Below, piece after piece: positions 25,758 through 33,587 of a stretch of 64,000 nucleotides of DNA; position 1 is the first letter of the stretch; the number at the start of each line of letters is the position of its first letter. A program made the translations under genes and the position numbers. The DNA comes from Erwinia persicina. Its GTDB lineage: Bacteria; Pseudomonadota; Gammaproteobacteria; Enterobacterales; Enterobacteriaceae. The stretch is from positions 124,001 to 188,000 of the forward strand of contig NZ_JACYMO010000003.1 of the NCBI RefSeq assembly GCF_014838825.1, in the 5' to 3' direction. Below the pieces are notes generated by a model that searched no databases, had not been told where the DNA came from, and saw only the letters and a program-made list of their open reading frames with translations.

Positions 25758-27536
25758 ATGAGCCGCTTAAAACATCCTTCGGTTGACGTGTTGATTATCG
25801 GCTTCGGCTGGACCGGCGCGCTGATGGCGCGTGAACTGGCAGAAACCGGGCTGAATATCCTGGCGCTGGAGCGGGGAGAAAATCGTGACACCTGGCCTGA
25901 TTTTGCCTATCCGCGTATTACCGACGAGCTGACGTACGGCATTCGCCTGAAACTGTTCCAGAACGCCGCCCGTGAAACGGTGACGGTACGCCACACCTCT
26001 GCCGACCGTGCCATGCCCTACCGGCGCTTTGGCTCTTTCCTGCCCGGTAACGGCGTGGGCGGTGCAGGCGTACACTGGAACGGCATGCTGTGGCGGCCGC
26101 TGGAGGCCGATCTGAAACTGCGCAGTACCGTGACGGAACGCTACGGCGCCGGAGTGATCCCGGCGGATATGACGCTGCAGGATTATCCCGTCAGCTATCA
26201 CGAACTGGAGCCTTATTTTGAAAAGTTCGAGAAGATCTGTGGAACCTCAGGCATGGCCGGCAATATTGACGGTCTGCACATTGCCGGAGGCAATCCGTTT
26301 GAAGCCCCGCGCCGCGCCCCTTATCCGACAAAGCCGCTGAAGCAGCAGTACGCCGGACAGCTGTTTGCACGGGCAGCCGAAAGTCTGGGTTACAGCCCGT
26401 TCCCCATTCCGGCGGCAAACTGTACCGGGGCCTGGAAGAACCCCTACGGCGTGCAGCTCGGCGTATGTAACTATTGCGGATTCTGCGAACGCTTCGGCTG
26501 TTTTAATGGTTCAAAAGCGTCGCCGCAGTCAACGGTGCTGCCTTCACTGCGTCAGTTTTCTAACTTTTCCCTGCGCACCCGGGCGCAGGTCATTCGCATC
26601 AACACCGATGCCAGCGGCAAAAGGGCCACCGGGGTGATCTGGGTGGATGAGCAGGGACAGGAGCATGAGCAGCCTGCGGAGCTGGTGATCCTCAGCGCTT
26701 TCCAGCTGCATAACGTCCGGCTGCTGCTGCTGTCGGGGATCGGTAAGCCTTACCATGCGCAAAGTGGGGAAGGGGTGGTTGGTCGTAACTACGCTTACCA
26801 GATGAACGGCAGCCTCGATCTGTTCTTCGGCAACAGGCATAACTTCAATCCGTTTGCCGCCTCCGGAGTGACCGGCACGTTTATTGACGATTTTAATGCT
26901 GAGAATTTTGACCACAGCGGGCTGGGCTTTATTGGTGGGGCCACCCTGGGGGCGGCGACCAGCGGCGGGCGACCTATCCAGCAGATGAAGTTGCCTCAGG
27001 GCTCCCCGCAGTGGGGATCCGGCTGGAAAAAGAGCATCCAGCAGCACTATCTGCACACCATGAGCATCGGATCGTCCGGCTCGGTCATGCCTTACCGGCA
27101 GTGTTATCTGGATCTTGACCCGACGTACCGCGACATCCACGGCCAGCCGCTGCTGCGAATGACGTTTGACTGGCAGCCCAATGAGCTGAAGATGACGCAG
27201 TTTATGCAGGGTAAGGCTGAGCAGATTGCCCGTGAGATGGGAGCGCAGCACGTGGAGTCAGGCTTTATGAAGCCAGGTGACCACTACGACGTGCGGCCCT
27301 ATCAGTCGACCCATACCACGGGCGGGACGGTGATGGGGGATAACCCGAAAACCAGCGTGGTGAATAAGTATTTACAGAGCTGGGATGTGCACAACCTGTT
27401 TGTGCTCGGGGCATCGGTCTTTCCTCAAAATCTGGCCTACAACCCCACCGGGATTGTCTGTGCCACGGCGCTGTGGGCGGCGCATGCCATCCGCACCGAT
27501 TATCTTGCCCAGCCCGGACCGCTGGTACAGGCCTGA
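25758..27536 (+). CDS. Gluconate 2-dehydrogenase flavoprotein (large) subunit, GMC oxidoreductase
   Basis: A 592-residue FAD subunit that probably oxidises D-gluconate to 2-keto-D-gluconate in the periplasm; 2-ketogluconate or sorbitol dehydrogenases share the family, so the exact substrate is inferred. It has a dinucleotide-binding N-terminus (VDVLIIGFGWTGALMARELA), the GMC signature GSFLPGNGVGGAGVHWNGML, the cysteine segment NYCGFCERFGCFNGSKASP near residue 240, and a C-terminal FPQNLAYNPTGIVCATA. It has no signal peptide of its own and would be carried out by the Tat-bearing small subunit. ATG at 25758 is preferred over GTG 25752. Confidence 0.92.
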   Translation: MSRLKHPSVDVLIIGFGWTGALMARELAETGLNILALERGENRDTWPDFAYPRITDELTYGIRLKLFQNAARETVTVRHTSADRAMPYRRFGSFLPGNGVGGAGVHWNGMLWRPLEADLKLRSTVTERYGAGVIPADMTLQDYPVSYHELEPYFEKFEKICGTSGMAGNIDGLHIAGGNPFEAPRRAPYPTKPLKQQYAGQLFARAAESLGYSPFPIPAANCTGAWKNPYGVQLGVCNYCGFCERFGCFNGSKASPQSTVLPSLRQFSNFSLRTRAQVIRINTDASGKRATGVIWVDEQGQEHEQPAELVILSAFQLHNVRLLLLSGIGKPYHAQSGEGVVGRNYAYQMNGSLDLFFGNRHNFNPFAASGVTGTFIDDFNAENFDHSGLGFIGGATLGAATSGGRPIQQMKLPQGSPQWGSGWKKSIQQHYLHTMSIGSSGSVMPYRQCYLDLDPTYRDIHGQPLLRMTFDWQPNELKMTQFMQGKAEQIAREMGAQHVESGFMKPGDHYDVRPYQSTHTTGGTVMGDNPKTSVVNKYLQSWDVHNLFVLGASVFPQNLAYNPTGIVCATALWAAHAIRTDYLAQPGPLVQA

Positions 27537-27549
27537 CAGGGAGTCAGTG

Positions 27550-28773
27550 ATGAATATACGACACTATGGTTTGTGTGTGCTGCTGGTGGCCGCCAGCGGA
27601 AGTCGTGCCGCCGCCCCTGACAGTCTTAGCGCGGGGCATTACCTGGCGCTGGCCTCGGACTGCGCGGCCTGCCATACCGCCAAAAAAGGCCGACCCTACG
27701 CCGGCGGGCTGAAGATGGAGACGCCCATCGGGGCGCTCTATTCGACCAATATTACCCCGGATGTCCGGACGGGTATCGGTGATTACAGCTATCAGGATTT
27801 TTCCCGCGCCCTGCGCGAAGGCAAGGCCCGTGACGGAAGGAACCTGTATCCGGCGATGCCTTATACCGCGTTCAGCAAGTTTGATGACCAGCAGGTGCAC
27901 GCGCTGTATGACTATTTTACCCAGGAGGTGCCTGCCGTGCGGCAGGAGAACCGCAAAAGCGATATTCCCTGGCCGCTGAGCATACGCTGGCCGCTTGGGG
28001 TGTGGAACCTGCTGTTTCACGATGACGAGCGCTATCTTAACGATCCGCTGCACAGCGAACAGTGGAACCGCGGGGCATGGCTGGTACTGGGGCCGGGACA
28101 CTGCGGCAGCTGCCATACGCCGCGCGGTTTCGCCCTGCAGGAAAAAGGGCAGGACCACCACGACAGCGCCTATCTTACCGGTGGTACCCTTGGCGGCTGG
28201 CATGCGCCCGACCTGCGGGGTAACAATGTCCGGGGACTGGGGAGCTGGACGCCGCAGGATATCGTCACGTTTCTGAAAACCGGGCAGAACGACCGCACCA
28301 TGGCGTTTGGCCCGATGGCCGATGTGGTTGAACAGAGTACGCAGTACCTGACACCGGCCGATCTCAAGGCTATCGCGGTATTCCTGAAAAGCCTGCCCGC
28401 CGGCACGTTCTCCACGGCGCTGGCGCGCGAGGATTATGCCGATCTGAACTCCCCCGGCGCGGCGCTGTATCAGGATAACTGTGCGGCGTGCCACCGCAGC
28501 GACGGCCGGGGCTATGCCCGCACCTTCCCCGCACTGGCGGGCAACGCAGCGCTGCAGGGCAACGATCCTTCATCACTGATTTCAATGATCCTGCACGGCG
28601 GCAGGGCACCTGTCACCCGACAGGCGCTGACTGGCATGAGAATGCCGGATTTTGGCTGGCGATTGACGGATCAACAGGTCGCCGGGTTGAGCAACTTTGT
28701 GCGTAACAGCTGGGGAAATCAGGCCAGTGAGGTGACGCCGCAGCAGGTGAAGGCCGTGCGGGAGGGGCAGTAA
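27550..28773 (+). CDS. Gluconate 2-dehydrogenase cytochrome c subunit (three hemes)
   Basis: A 407-residue membrane-anchored cytochrome with a Sec signal (residues 1-20) and three heme-c motifs: CAACH near residue 38, CGSCH near residue 186 and CAACH near residue 316. It passes electrons from the flavoprotein to ubiquinone. The start at 27550 lies 13 bases after the flavoprotein stop and behind GGGAG; the frame upstream overlaps that gene. The three genes form one operon in the usual small-large-cytochrome order. Confidence 0.93.
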   Translation: MNIRHYGLCVLLVAASGSRAAAPDSLSAGHYLALASDCAACHTAKKGRPYAGGLKMETPIGALYSTNITPDVRTGIGDYSYQDFSRALREGKARDGRNLYPAMPYTAFSKFDDQQVHALYDYFTQEVPAVRQENRKSDIPWPLSIRWPLGVWNLLFHDDERYLNDPLHSEQWNRGAWLVLGPGHCGSCHTPRGFALQEKGQDHHDSAYLTGGTLGGWHAPDLRGNNVRGLGSWTPQDIVTFLKTGQNDRTMAFGPMADVVEQSTQYLTPADLKAIAVFLKSLPAGTFSTALAREDYADLNSPGAALYQDNCAACHRSDGRGYARTFPALAGNAALQGNDPSSLISMILHGGRAPVTRQALTGMRMPDFGWRLTDQQVAGLSNFVRNSWGNQASEVTPQQVKAVREGQ

Positions 28774-28806
28774 CAGGGTTAATACAGGGAGGACAGCTTC
28801 TCAGCA

Positions 28807-28830
28807 GGGGCGACCGGAAAAGGTCGCCCC
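28807..28830. terminator. Hairpin between convergent cytochrome and ferritin genes
   Basis: Perfect 9-bp stem GGGGCGACC/GGTCGCCCC (28807-28815, 28822-28830) with loop GGAAAA, then CGTTT on the plus strand. It serves the dehydrogenase operon and possibly ftnA. Arms nearly identical to those of the hairpin at 35304-35334. Confidence 0.7.
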
Positions 28831-28851
28831 CGTTTAGCGGGACCGCAGCGA

Positions 28852-29361
28852 TTAGGCCTGGTGCGCGCCGGGCTCACTCAGTTTCTGCAGGTCTTTATCC
28901 ACGAAGAACAGTGCCTGACCGCTGTTACCCACCAGCGCCAGTTTATCCAGGACAGATTTAAACAGTTTCTCTTCTTCATGCTGCTCAGAGACGTACCACT
29001 GCAGGAAGTTAAAGGTGGAGTAATCCTGCGTGGTCATGGCGGCATGTGCCAGCTCATTGATTTTTTTGGTGATCAGCTGCTCGTGCTGATAGGCCTGCTC
29101 CAGCACTTCGTGCAGGGAGTTAAAGGTGACCGGCGGCGCGTCGATAGTGCCCAGCACCGGCATGGCACCAGTATCACTCAGGTAGTTGAACAGACGCTGC
29201 ATGTGCTGCATCTCTTCGGTGGAATGCTCACGCATAAACGCGGCAGCCCCTTCAAAACCTTTGTCATTGCACCATGCGCTCATCTGCAGGTACAGGTTGG
29301 CAGAGTAGAATTCCAGATTCAGTTGATCGTTCAACTGAGCGGTCATTTCATTCGTCAGCAT
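28852..29361 (-). CDS. ftnA: Non-heme ferritin
   Basis: A 169-residue FtnA-type ferritin subunit; 24 copies form an iron-storage shell. Ferroxidase residues are recognisable in [13 protein letters not shown] (E17), [11 protein letters not shown] (E50, H53 region) and the glutamate-rich EQHEEEKLF near residue 127. Storage of ferric iron complements the uptake systems elsewhere in the window. GGAG precedes the start. The 395-base upstream region is AT-rich and contains a Fur-like site. Confidence 0.94.
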   Translation of the reverse strand: MLTNEMTAQLNDQLNLEFYSANLYLQMSAWCNDKGFEGAAAFMREHSTEEMQHMQRLFNYLSDTGAMPVLGTIDAPPVTFNSLHEVLEQAYQHEQLITKKINELAHAAMTTQDYSTFNFLQWYVSEQHEEEKLFKSVLDKLALVGNSGQALFFVDKDLQKLSEPGAHQA

Positions 29362-29756
29362 GGTGACTCCTTAACATTATATTTTTAGCGAGATTTCTAC
29401 TCTCAATAATTTGCGTTGCAGAGACACGGTAAATGTATCTGGAACGTAAATCATAACGAGTAAAAGAGGTGATTTCTGCGCATTATGCACCCAGACTGAT
29501 AAAATAAAAACCGTTTTATATAGCATTGGCTAATTTATTTATACACAGCTAAAGGACTGATTGGTAAGTGATAATCATTCCATGATGAATCTGAATTGTT
29601 CTGGTTTTTAAATAGTTATGATAACTGTTCTTATTTATATCAAAGCGGGCTATAAAGACGTAATGAGAATTAATCAGCTTTAGGTTGTTTCTGATAACGT
29701 ATTCATTTTACGTTAATTAGCTGTCTTTGCCCGTTGGACAAAGACAGCCAGCGCAT
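29362..29756. promoter_or_regulatory. AT-rich region between ftnA and the SorC-type regulator
   Basis: 395 AT-rich bases without a credible gene. It holds the ftnA promoter (minus strand). Around 29564-29582 the sequence AAGTGATAATCATTCC has the central GATAATCATT of a Fur box; a second dyad, AGTTATGATAACT, lies near 29613. In E. coli ftnA is Fur-activated through upstream sites that displace H-NS, so both may matter here. The hairpin-like tail near 29725-29755 (GTCTTTGCCCG...GGACAAAGAC) could terminate the regulator gene at 29757. Confidence 0.45.
29726..29748 (-). terminator. Hairpin downstream of the SorC-type regulator
   Basis: Inverted repeat GTCTTTG.CC / GG.CAAAGAC just beyond the stop of the minus-strand regulator gene; on that strand it is followed by AGCTAATTAACG, with few T's. 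Modest terminator candidate. Confidence 0.45.
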
Positions 29757-30734
29757 TTATTGAGGGTCACTGACCAGACGGTCGATAATGGCCTGAGCGG
29801 TTTTAATATCGGTGACCAGGGCATTGATCATCCCCGAGCGGACGGCCCCGATAATCCCGGCGGCTTTTTCCGGCGTGGCCGCCACGCCGATACACAGAGG
29901 CGACTGGCGCAGCTGGTCGGGTGAAGCGGCGATCATCCGCTGCTCTCCTTCCCAGTGCAGCACCTCTCCCTGTTCCGTGACGTAGTGGCGCAGCACATCG
30001 CCCGCTGCGTGACTGAGGGCCTGCTCATCAGGCGTGGCGGTAGAAGCTTCGCTGGCGTGCGGCGCATGATGCGTCAGGCCGACGCCGACAATCGCCACAT
30101 CCAGCTTATCCCACAGGGAGGTAATTTGCTGCACGCCCGGGTCGCAGAGAAACGCGTCACGCAGCACCGGCGATGAAATATAGGGCGCATGGAGAAAGTG
30201 GGGGGTCCCCGCCATCTGTTCTGCGGCCTGGCGCACAAATTCATTAATCTGAAAGTGCGCTGCCGCCTGCTGCATACCGCCGTTAAGCGCCACGGTCAGC
30301 ACGCCCGGCAGGCGCGGCAGGCCGGATAACGTCACTTCACGCACCGCACGCCCCCAGCCAATCCCCACCACCGACCCGCTGACCAGATCGGCCTGCTGGA
30401 GTAATGATGCCAGCGGCGCGCTGAGCGCGCTGAGGACGTTAGCGGGCGGCGACTCAACCACGGCGGCGGTTTTTAACCCCAGCCGGGCGATCAGATCCGC
30501 CGTGATCTCCTCAGGTGAGGTCAGCTCAATCACCTCTATGCGCACAATGCCCGCAGCACGGGCTTTGGTCAGCAGACGCGAAATAGTGGCGGTGGAAACC
30601 CCCAGCTTTTTCGCGATATCAACCTGCGACATATCGGACTGATAGTGCAGCTTCGCCACCATATGCATCATCGCCCGCGTGGTGGCGGGATCTTGTAAAA
30701 GAGGTTCTTTCAGGGTTGTAATTCCTTTCTGCAA
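29757..30734 (-). CDS. SorC/DeoR-type sugar-responsive transcriptional regulator
   Basis: About 325 residues: N-terminal helix-turn-helix (SQVDIAKKLGVSTATISRLL near residue 37) and a C-terminal SugarR-type phosphosugar-binding domain with GSVVGIGWGRAVREV, GVGLTHHAP and GVAATPEKAAGIIGAVRSGM, as in SorC and DeoR-like regulators. The effector is probably a sugar phosphate. Divergent to the aldolase-kinase-PTS genes, it is their likely regulator. The start is uncertain: the frame opens at a TTG with no good Shine-Dalgarno. CTG 30713 (AAGGA upstream) and ATG 30671 are alternatives. Confidence 0.85.
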   Translation of the reverse strand: MQKGITTLKEPLLQDPATTRAMMHMVAKLHYQSDMSQVDIAKKLGVSTATISRLLTKARAAGIVRIEVIELTSPEEITADLIARLGLKTAAVVESPPANVLSALSAPLASLLQQADLVSGSVVGIGWGRAVREVTLSGLPRLPGVLTVALNGGMQQAAAHFQINEFVRQAAEQMAGTPHFLHAPYISSPVLRDAFLCDPGVQQITSLWDKLDVAIVGVGLTHHAPHASEASTATPDEQALSHAAGDVLRHYVTEQGEVLHWEGEQRMIAASPDQLRQSPLCIGVAATPEKAAGIIGAVRSGMINALVTDIKTAQAIIDRLVSDPQ

Positions 30735-30795
30735 TGTATTACACTCATTTCATCGGTTGGAGAATTATTGCGCAACACCAGAAAAATTGCAATGT
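30730..30795. promoter_or_regulatory. Divergent promoter region with repeated TGCAATGT
   Basis: The octamer TGCAATGT occurs at 30730-30737 and again at 30788-30795 in the control region between the SorC-type regulator and the aldolase gene. The direct repeat, 58 bases apart (about 5.5 helical turns), could be the regulator's half-sites. Inference only. Confidence 0.3.
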
Positions 30796-30932
30796 GCACA
30801 GGTGGCTGAAACCCCTGACAGGACTGGAGATTCACCGGCATCAGCCCGGCGTCGTGCACTCAGGCTAAAGGTAATTTTCGGGTCGTCGCTGACGGCTTTT
30901 TTACCTGGTATCTCTACAACGGAGCACATCTC

Positions 30933-31862
30933 ATGTCACATATGTCCACTTCTGAACTGCGCGGTTATCAGCAAATTTGCGGCAGCAATGGCGCGATGCT
31001 GGTGATTGCCTGCGACCAGCGCGGCGCAATGCGTACCCTGTTAAGCGCCGATCCTGAACAACAAAAATCCATCTCCGAGCAGCAGCTCGGCGGTATTAAA
31101 GCCGACATTACCCGCTACCTTGCCAGTCAGGCCTCCTGCGTGCTGGTGGATGCCGTCTGCGCGGTGCCCGACCTGGTGGATGACGGTATCATTGCCCGAG
31201 ATACCGCCCTGCTGATCGGCCTGGATGCCTCCGGTTTTGACACCACGCCGGAAGGCTATCGTCATTCGCGTCTGGTCGGGGGCATCAGCGCCCGCCGCGT
31301 GCGCGAACTGGGCGGTAACGGCGGTAAAATTATGGTCTATTTACGTGCCGATCGCCCGGATGCCAATCAACATAACCTCGATATCCTGCGTCACTGCATT
31401 GAAGACTTTACCCGTGAAGACCTGCTGCTGGTGGTCGAGTTCCTGACCTATCCGCTGCCTGACGAAACGGAGGAAGCGTATAAAAGCCGGGTGCCGTCAC
31501 TGATTTATGAAGGAACGAAACTGTCGCTGGCACTGGGAGCCAAGGTGCTGAAGATCCCGTATCCGGGGTCGGCTAAGGACTGTGCCGCTATCACGGCGCT
31601 TGCCGGCGACGTGCCGTGGGCCGTACTCTCTGCAGGGGTGGATCACAGCACCTTCCTGACGCAGGTGGCGGATGCGATGAGCAACGGGGCTTCCGGCGTC
31701 ATTGCCGGGCGGGCATTATGGAAAGACTGCATCTCGCTGGACAGCGGCGTCACCCGCGAAAAACTGGAAACCCTGGCCATCCCCCGTCTGCGTGAAATCC
31801 AGGCCGTTATCGGGCAGCATTTCCACGCCCGTAAAGCAGAGGAAAAAAACCGTCATGCCTGA
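30933..31862 (+). CDS. Class I aldolase, LacD/YihT (DeoC-like) family
   Basis: A 309-residue Schiff-base aldolase. The expected active-site residues are all visible: D28 in ACDQR, K132 in GGKIMVYLRAD, E169 in VVEFLTYP and K207 in AKVLKIPYPG (Schiff-base lysine), with a C-terminal phosphate loop AVLSAGVDHSTF and GVIAGRALWKD. Relatives split tagatose 1,6-bisphosphate (LacD) or sulfofructose 1-phosphate (YihT). The substrate here is unknown. It begins behind GGAG and overlaps the kinase-like gene by 8 bases, so their products probably act in succession. Confidence 0.88.
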   Translation: MSHMSTSELRGYQQICGSNGAMLVIACDQRGAMRTLLSADPEQQKSISEQQLGGIKADITRYLASQASCVLVDAVCAVPDLVDDGIIARDTALLIGLDASGFDTTPEGYRHSRLVGGISARRVRELGGNGGKIMVYLRADRPDANQHNLDILRHCIEDFTREDLLLVVEFLTYPLPDETEEAYKSRVPSLIYEGTKLSLALGAKVLKIPYPGSAKDCAAITALAGDVPWAVLSAGVDHSTFLTQVADAMSNGASGVIAGRALWKDCISLDSGVTREKLETLAIPRLREIQAVIGQHFHARKAEEKNRHA

Positions 31863-32457
31863 GTCGTCTGTTTTGCCGCATTCCGTTCCCCAGCCCGGGG
31901 GTAAACGCCTGGTGATGGTGAACGGTGTACCCGCGTCGGGAAAAAGCCATATTGCTACCCGTCTGGCGACGGAAACCGGCTGGCCGCTGCTGACGCTGGA
32001 TCAGATCAAAGAGCCGTTTATGCGTCAGATCGACGGGATCGATCGCCCGATGAACCGTAAGCTGGGCATTGCTGCTTATCAGGTTATCTGGTCGATTATT
32101 GCCGCCGCCCCGGCGGGCCATACCTTTATCGTCGATGCGTGGTTTGGCTTCCAGCCCAAAGCAGATCTGGCCGCTTTTATCCCGGCGGCAGGAATTGAAC
32201 GTGTGGTGGAGGTCTGGTGTCAGATCCCCGGTGAGATGGCGGCACAACGCTACAGCAGCCGGCTGGGCTCAAGGTTACCGGGCCACCCGGGAGCGGATTA
32301 TGTGGCAGAACTGCAAGAGCTGGCCGATCGCGCCGAGCCGATGCAGCTGGGGCCGGTGTGGGTCGCCGATCAGCGGTGCGAGACTGACTTCACCCAATTA
32401 GTTCACTGGCTACAGGAGAATATCGATCAGGTTGCGTATCTACATTCACAGGGCTAA
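31855..32457 (+). CDS. Small P-loop kinase-like protein (AAA_33/zeta-toxin-like fold)
   Basis: A 200-residue ATP-binding protein with Walker A GVPASGKS (residues 24-31), an acidic strand end FIVDAWF near residue 95, and a lid-like arginine segment QIPGEMAAQRYSSRLGSR near residue 125. These match small-molecule kinases of the AAA_33/chloramphenicol phosphotransferase-like group. No substrate can be read from sequence. The 8-base overlap with the aldolase gene and the PTS genes that follow suggest it adds a second phosphate to a PTS-delivered sugar phosphate, creating the aldolase substrate. The start is at 31855; the longer frame lies inside the aldolase gene. Confidence 0.78.
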   Translation: MPESSVLPHSVPQPGGKRLVMVNGVPASGKSHIATRLATETGWPLLTLDQIKEPFMRQIDGIDRPMNRKLGIAAYQVIWSIIAAAPAGHTFIVDAWFGFQPKADLAAFIPAAGIERVVEVWCQIPGEMAAQRYSSRLGSRLPGHPGADYVAELQELADRAEPMQLGPVWVADQRCETDFTQLVHWLQENIDQVAYLHSQG

Positions 32458-32666
32458 CAATAACCAGGATTAATCCTGAATATTGGCGGCATATTTAATA
32501 AAGAGTGTAACCACTGGTTTAATTCGCCAGCGGATAACCATGGCTGTTAATATAATTAACTGATAATAAGTTATTTATTATTAAATAAGTCAACCCGATC
32601 ACATTTTTATCTTTCTGCAAAAAGTATAGTGAATTAACGTTTGGGGTAATTAAAAGGCGACGAGGT
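32458..32666 (+). promoter_or_regulatory. AT-rich control region before the PTS genes
   Basis: 209 very AT-rich bases separate the kinase-like gene from EIIA, enough for its own promoter. TATAGT at 32625-32630 is a fair -10. GATCACATTT (32597-32606) is a perfect right half of a CRP site, but the left half (AAGTCAACCC) is poor. Confidence 0.4.
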
Positions 32667-33110
32667 ATGTTAACCGACTGGATTAATCACAGTAATCTGA
32701 CACTGTTAACGCATACTGATAACTGGCGAAAGGCGGTGGAGATTGCACTGCAACCCATGATCGATAATGGTGCCGTACAGCCCCGATACCTTAACGCTAT
32801 TTATGATATGCATGAACAGATTGGCCCCTATTATGTGCTGGGTGAGGGGATTGCCATGCCTCATGCCCGACCAGAAGAAGGGGTGAATCATACGGCACTC
32901 TCTCTGTTAATTGTTTCCGAAGGCGTGAGTTTTGGCAGTGAAGATAATGACCCGGTATATGTCATATTTGCCCTGGCCGCTGTCGACAGCCACTCACATA
33001 TTGAAATGATCGCCAGCCTGTCTCAGCTTTTTTGTGAGGACAATGTGGTTGAACAGTTAAGGCAGGCACGGGATAAACCCGCGGTGATGAAGATTCTTCA
33101 GCAGTTTTAA
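32667..33110 (+). CDS. PTS EIIA component, ascorbate/mannitol-fructose type (UlaC-like)
   Basis: A 147-residue cytoplasmic EIIA. The phosphorylated histidine is H66 in GEGIAMPHARPEEGV, the hallmark of this EIIA class; the length equals that of UlaC. It relays phosphate from HPr to the EIIB encoded next. It starts behind GACGAGG. Its base composition is clearly more AT-rich than the flanking operons, as is that of the EIIB gene. Confidence 0.9.
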   Translation: MLTDWINHSNLTLLTHTDNWRKAVEIALQPMIDNGAVQPRYLNAIYDMHEQIGPYYVLGEGIAMPHARPEEGVNHTALSLLIVSEGVSFGSEDNDPVYVIFALAAVDSHSHIEMIASLSQLFCEDNVVEQLRQARDKPAVMKILQQF

Positions 33111-33191
33111 ACCGCAGCAGGGCAGGGATGCCCGTCAACATACCCGCAGTCAGTGGTCGCGGACTTACAGACACTTAATAAGGTATGCCTG

Positions 33192-33491
33192 ATGAAAAAA
33201 TTATCTATTCTGGCCGTATGCGGTGCCGGGCTTGGCAGCAGTTTTGCCTGCGAAATGAGTATTGAAGCGGCCCTGAAAGATCTGGGTGTTGATGCTGAAC
33301 TATCACACTGTGATATTTCCAGTGCAACCTCCTCCCGGGCGGATATTATCATGACCGGGGAAAACTTCCGTTCACAGTTTCAGCATTATACGATCAACTC
33401 CACCATTATCTACCTGAAGCGCCTGGTAGATAAGAATGAAATAAAATTAAAACTAGAACCGATCCTGAAAGAGAAAGGCTATCTTATTTAA
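33192..33491 (+). CDS. PTS EIIB component, ascorbate type (UlaB-like)
   Basis: A 99-residue EIIB with phosphocysteine C10 in ILAVCGAGLGSSF, the P-loop typical of lactose/ascorbate-type EIIB proteins. It receives phosphate from the EIIA and passes it to the sugar bound by EIIC. The frame extends to 33153, but the family begins at this ATG. It is separated from EIIA by 81 bases and from EIIC by 96 bases. Confidence 0.9.
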   Translation: MKKLSILAVCGAGLGSSFACEMSIEAALKDLGVDAELSHCDISSATSSRADIIMTGENFRSQFQHYTINSTIIYLKRLVDKNEIKLKLEPILKEKGYLI

Positions 33492-33587
33492 TTTCCTTTT
33501 AATCTAAACCAATAACCCTCCATTGTTTACGCGGTATTATGCCGCCTGAGCCGGAAGGGTATCTGTGCCCAAAAACAGGGGAGTATT

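Noticed and set aside
32585..32606. CRP site before the EIIA gene
   Set aside because: Only the right half (GATCACATTT) matches; the left half is too poor for a confident call.
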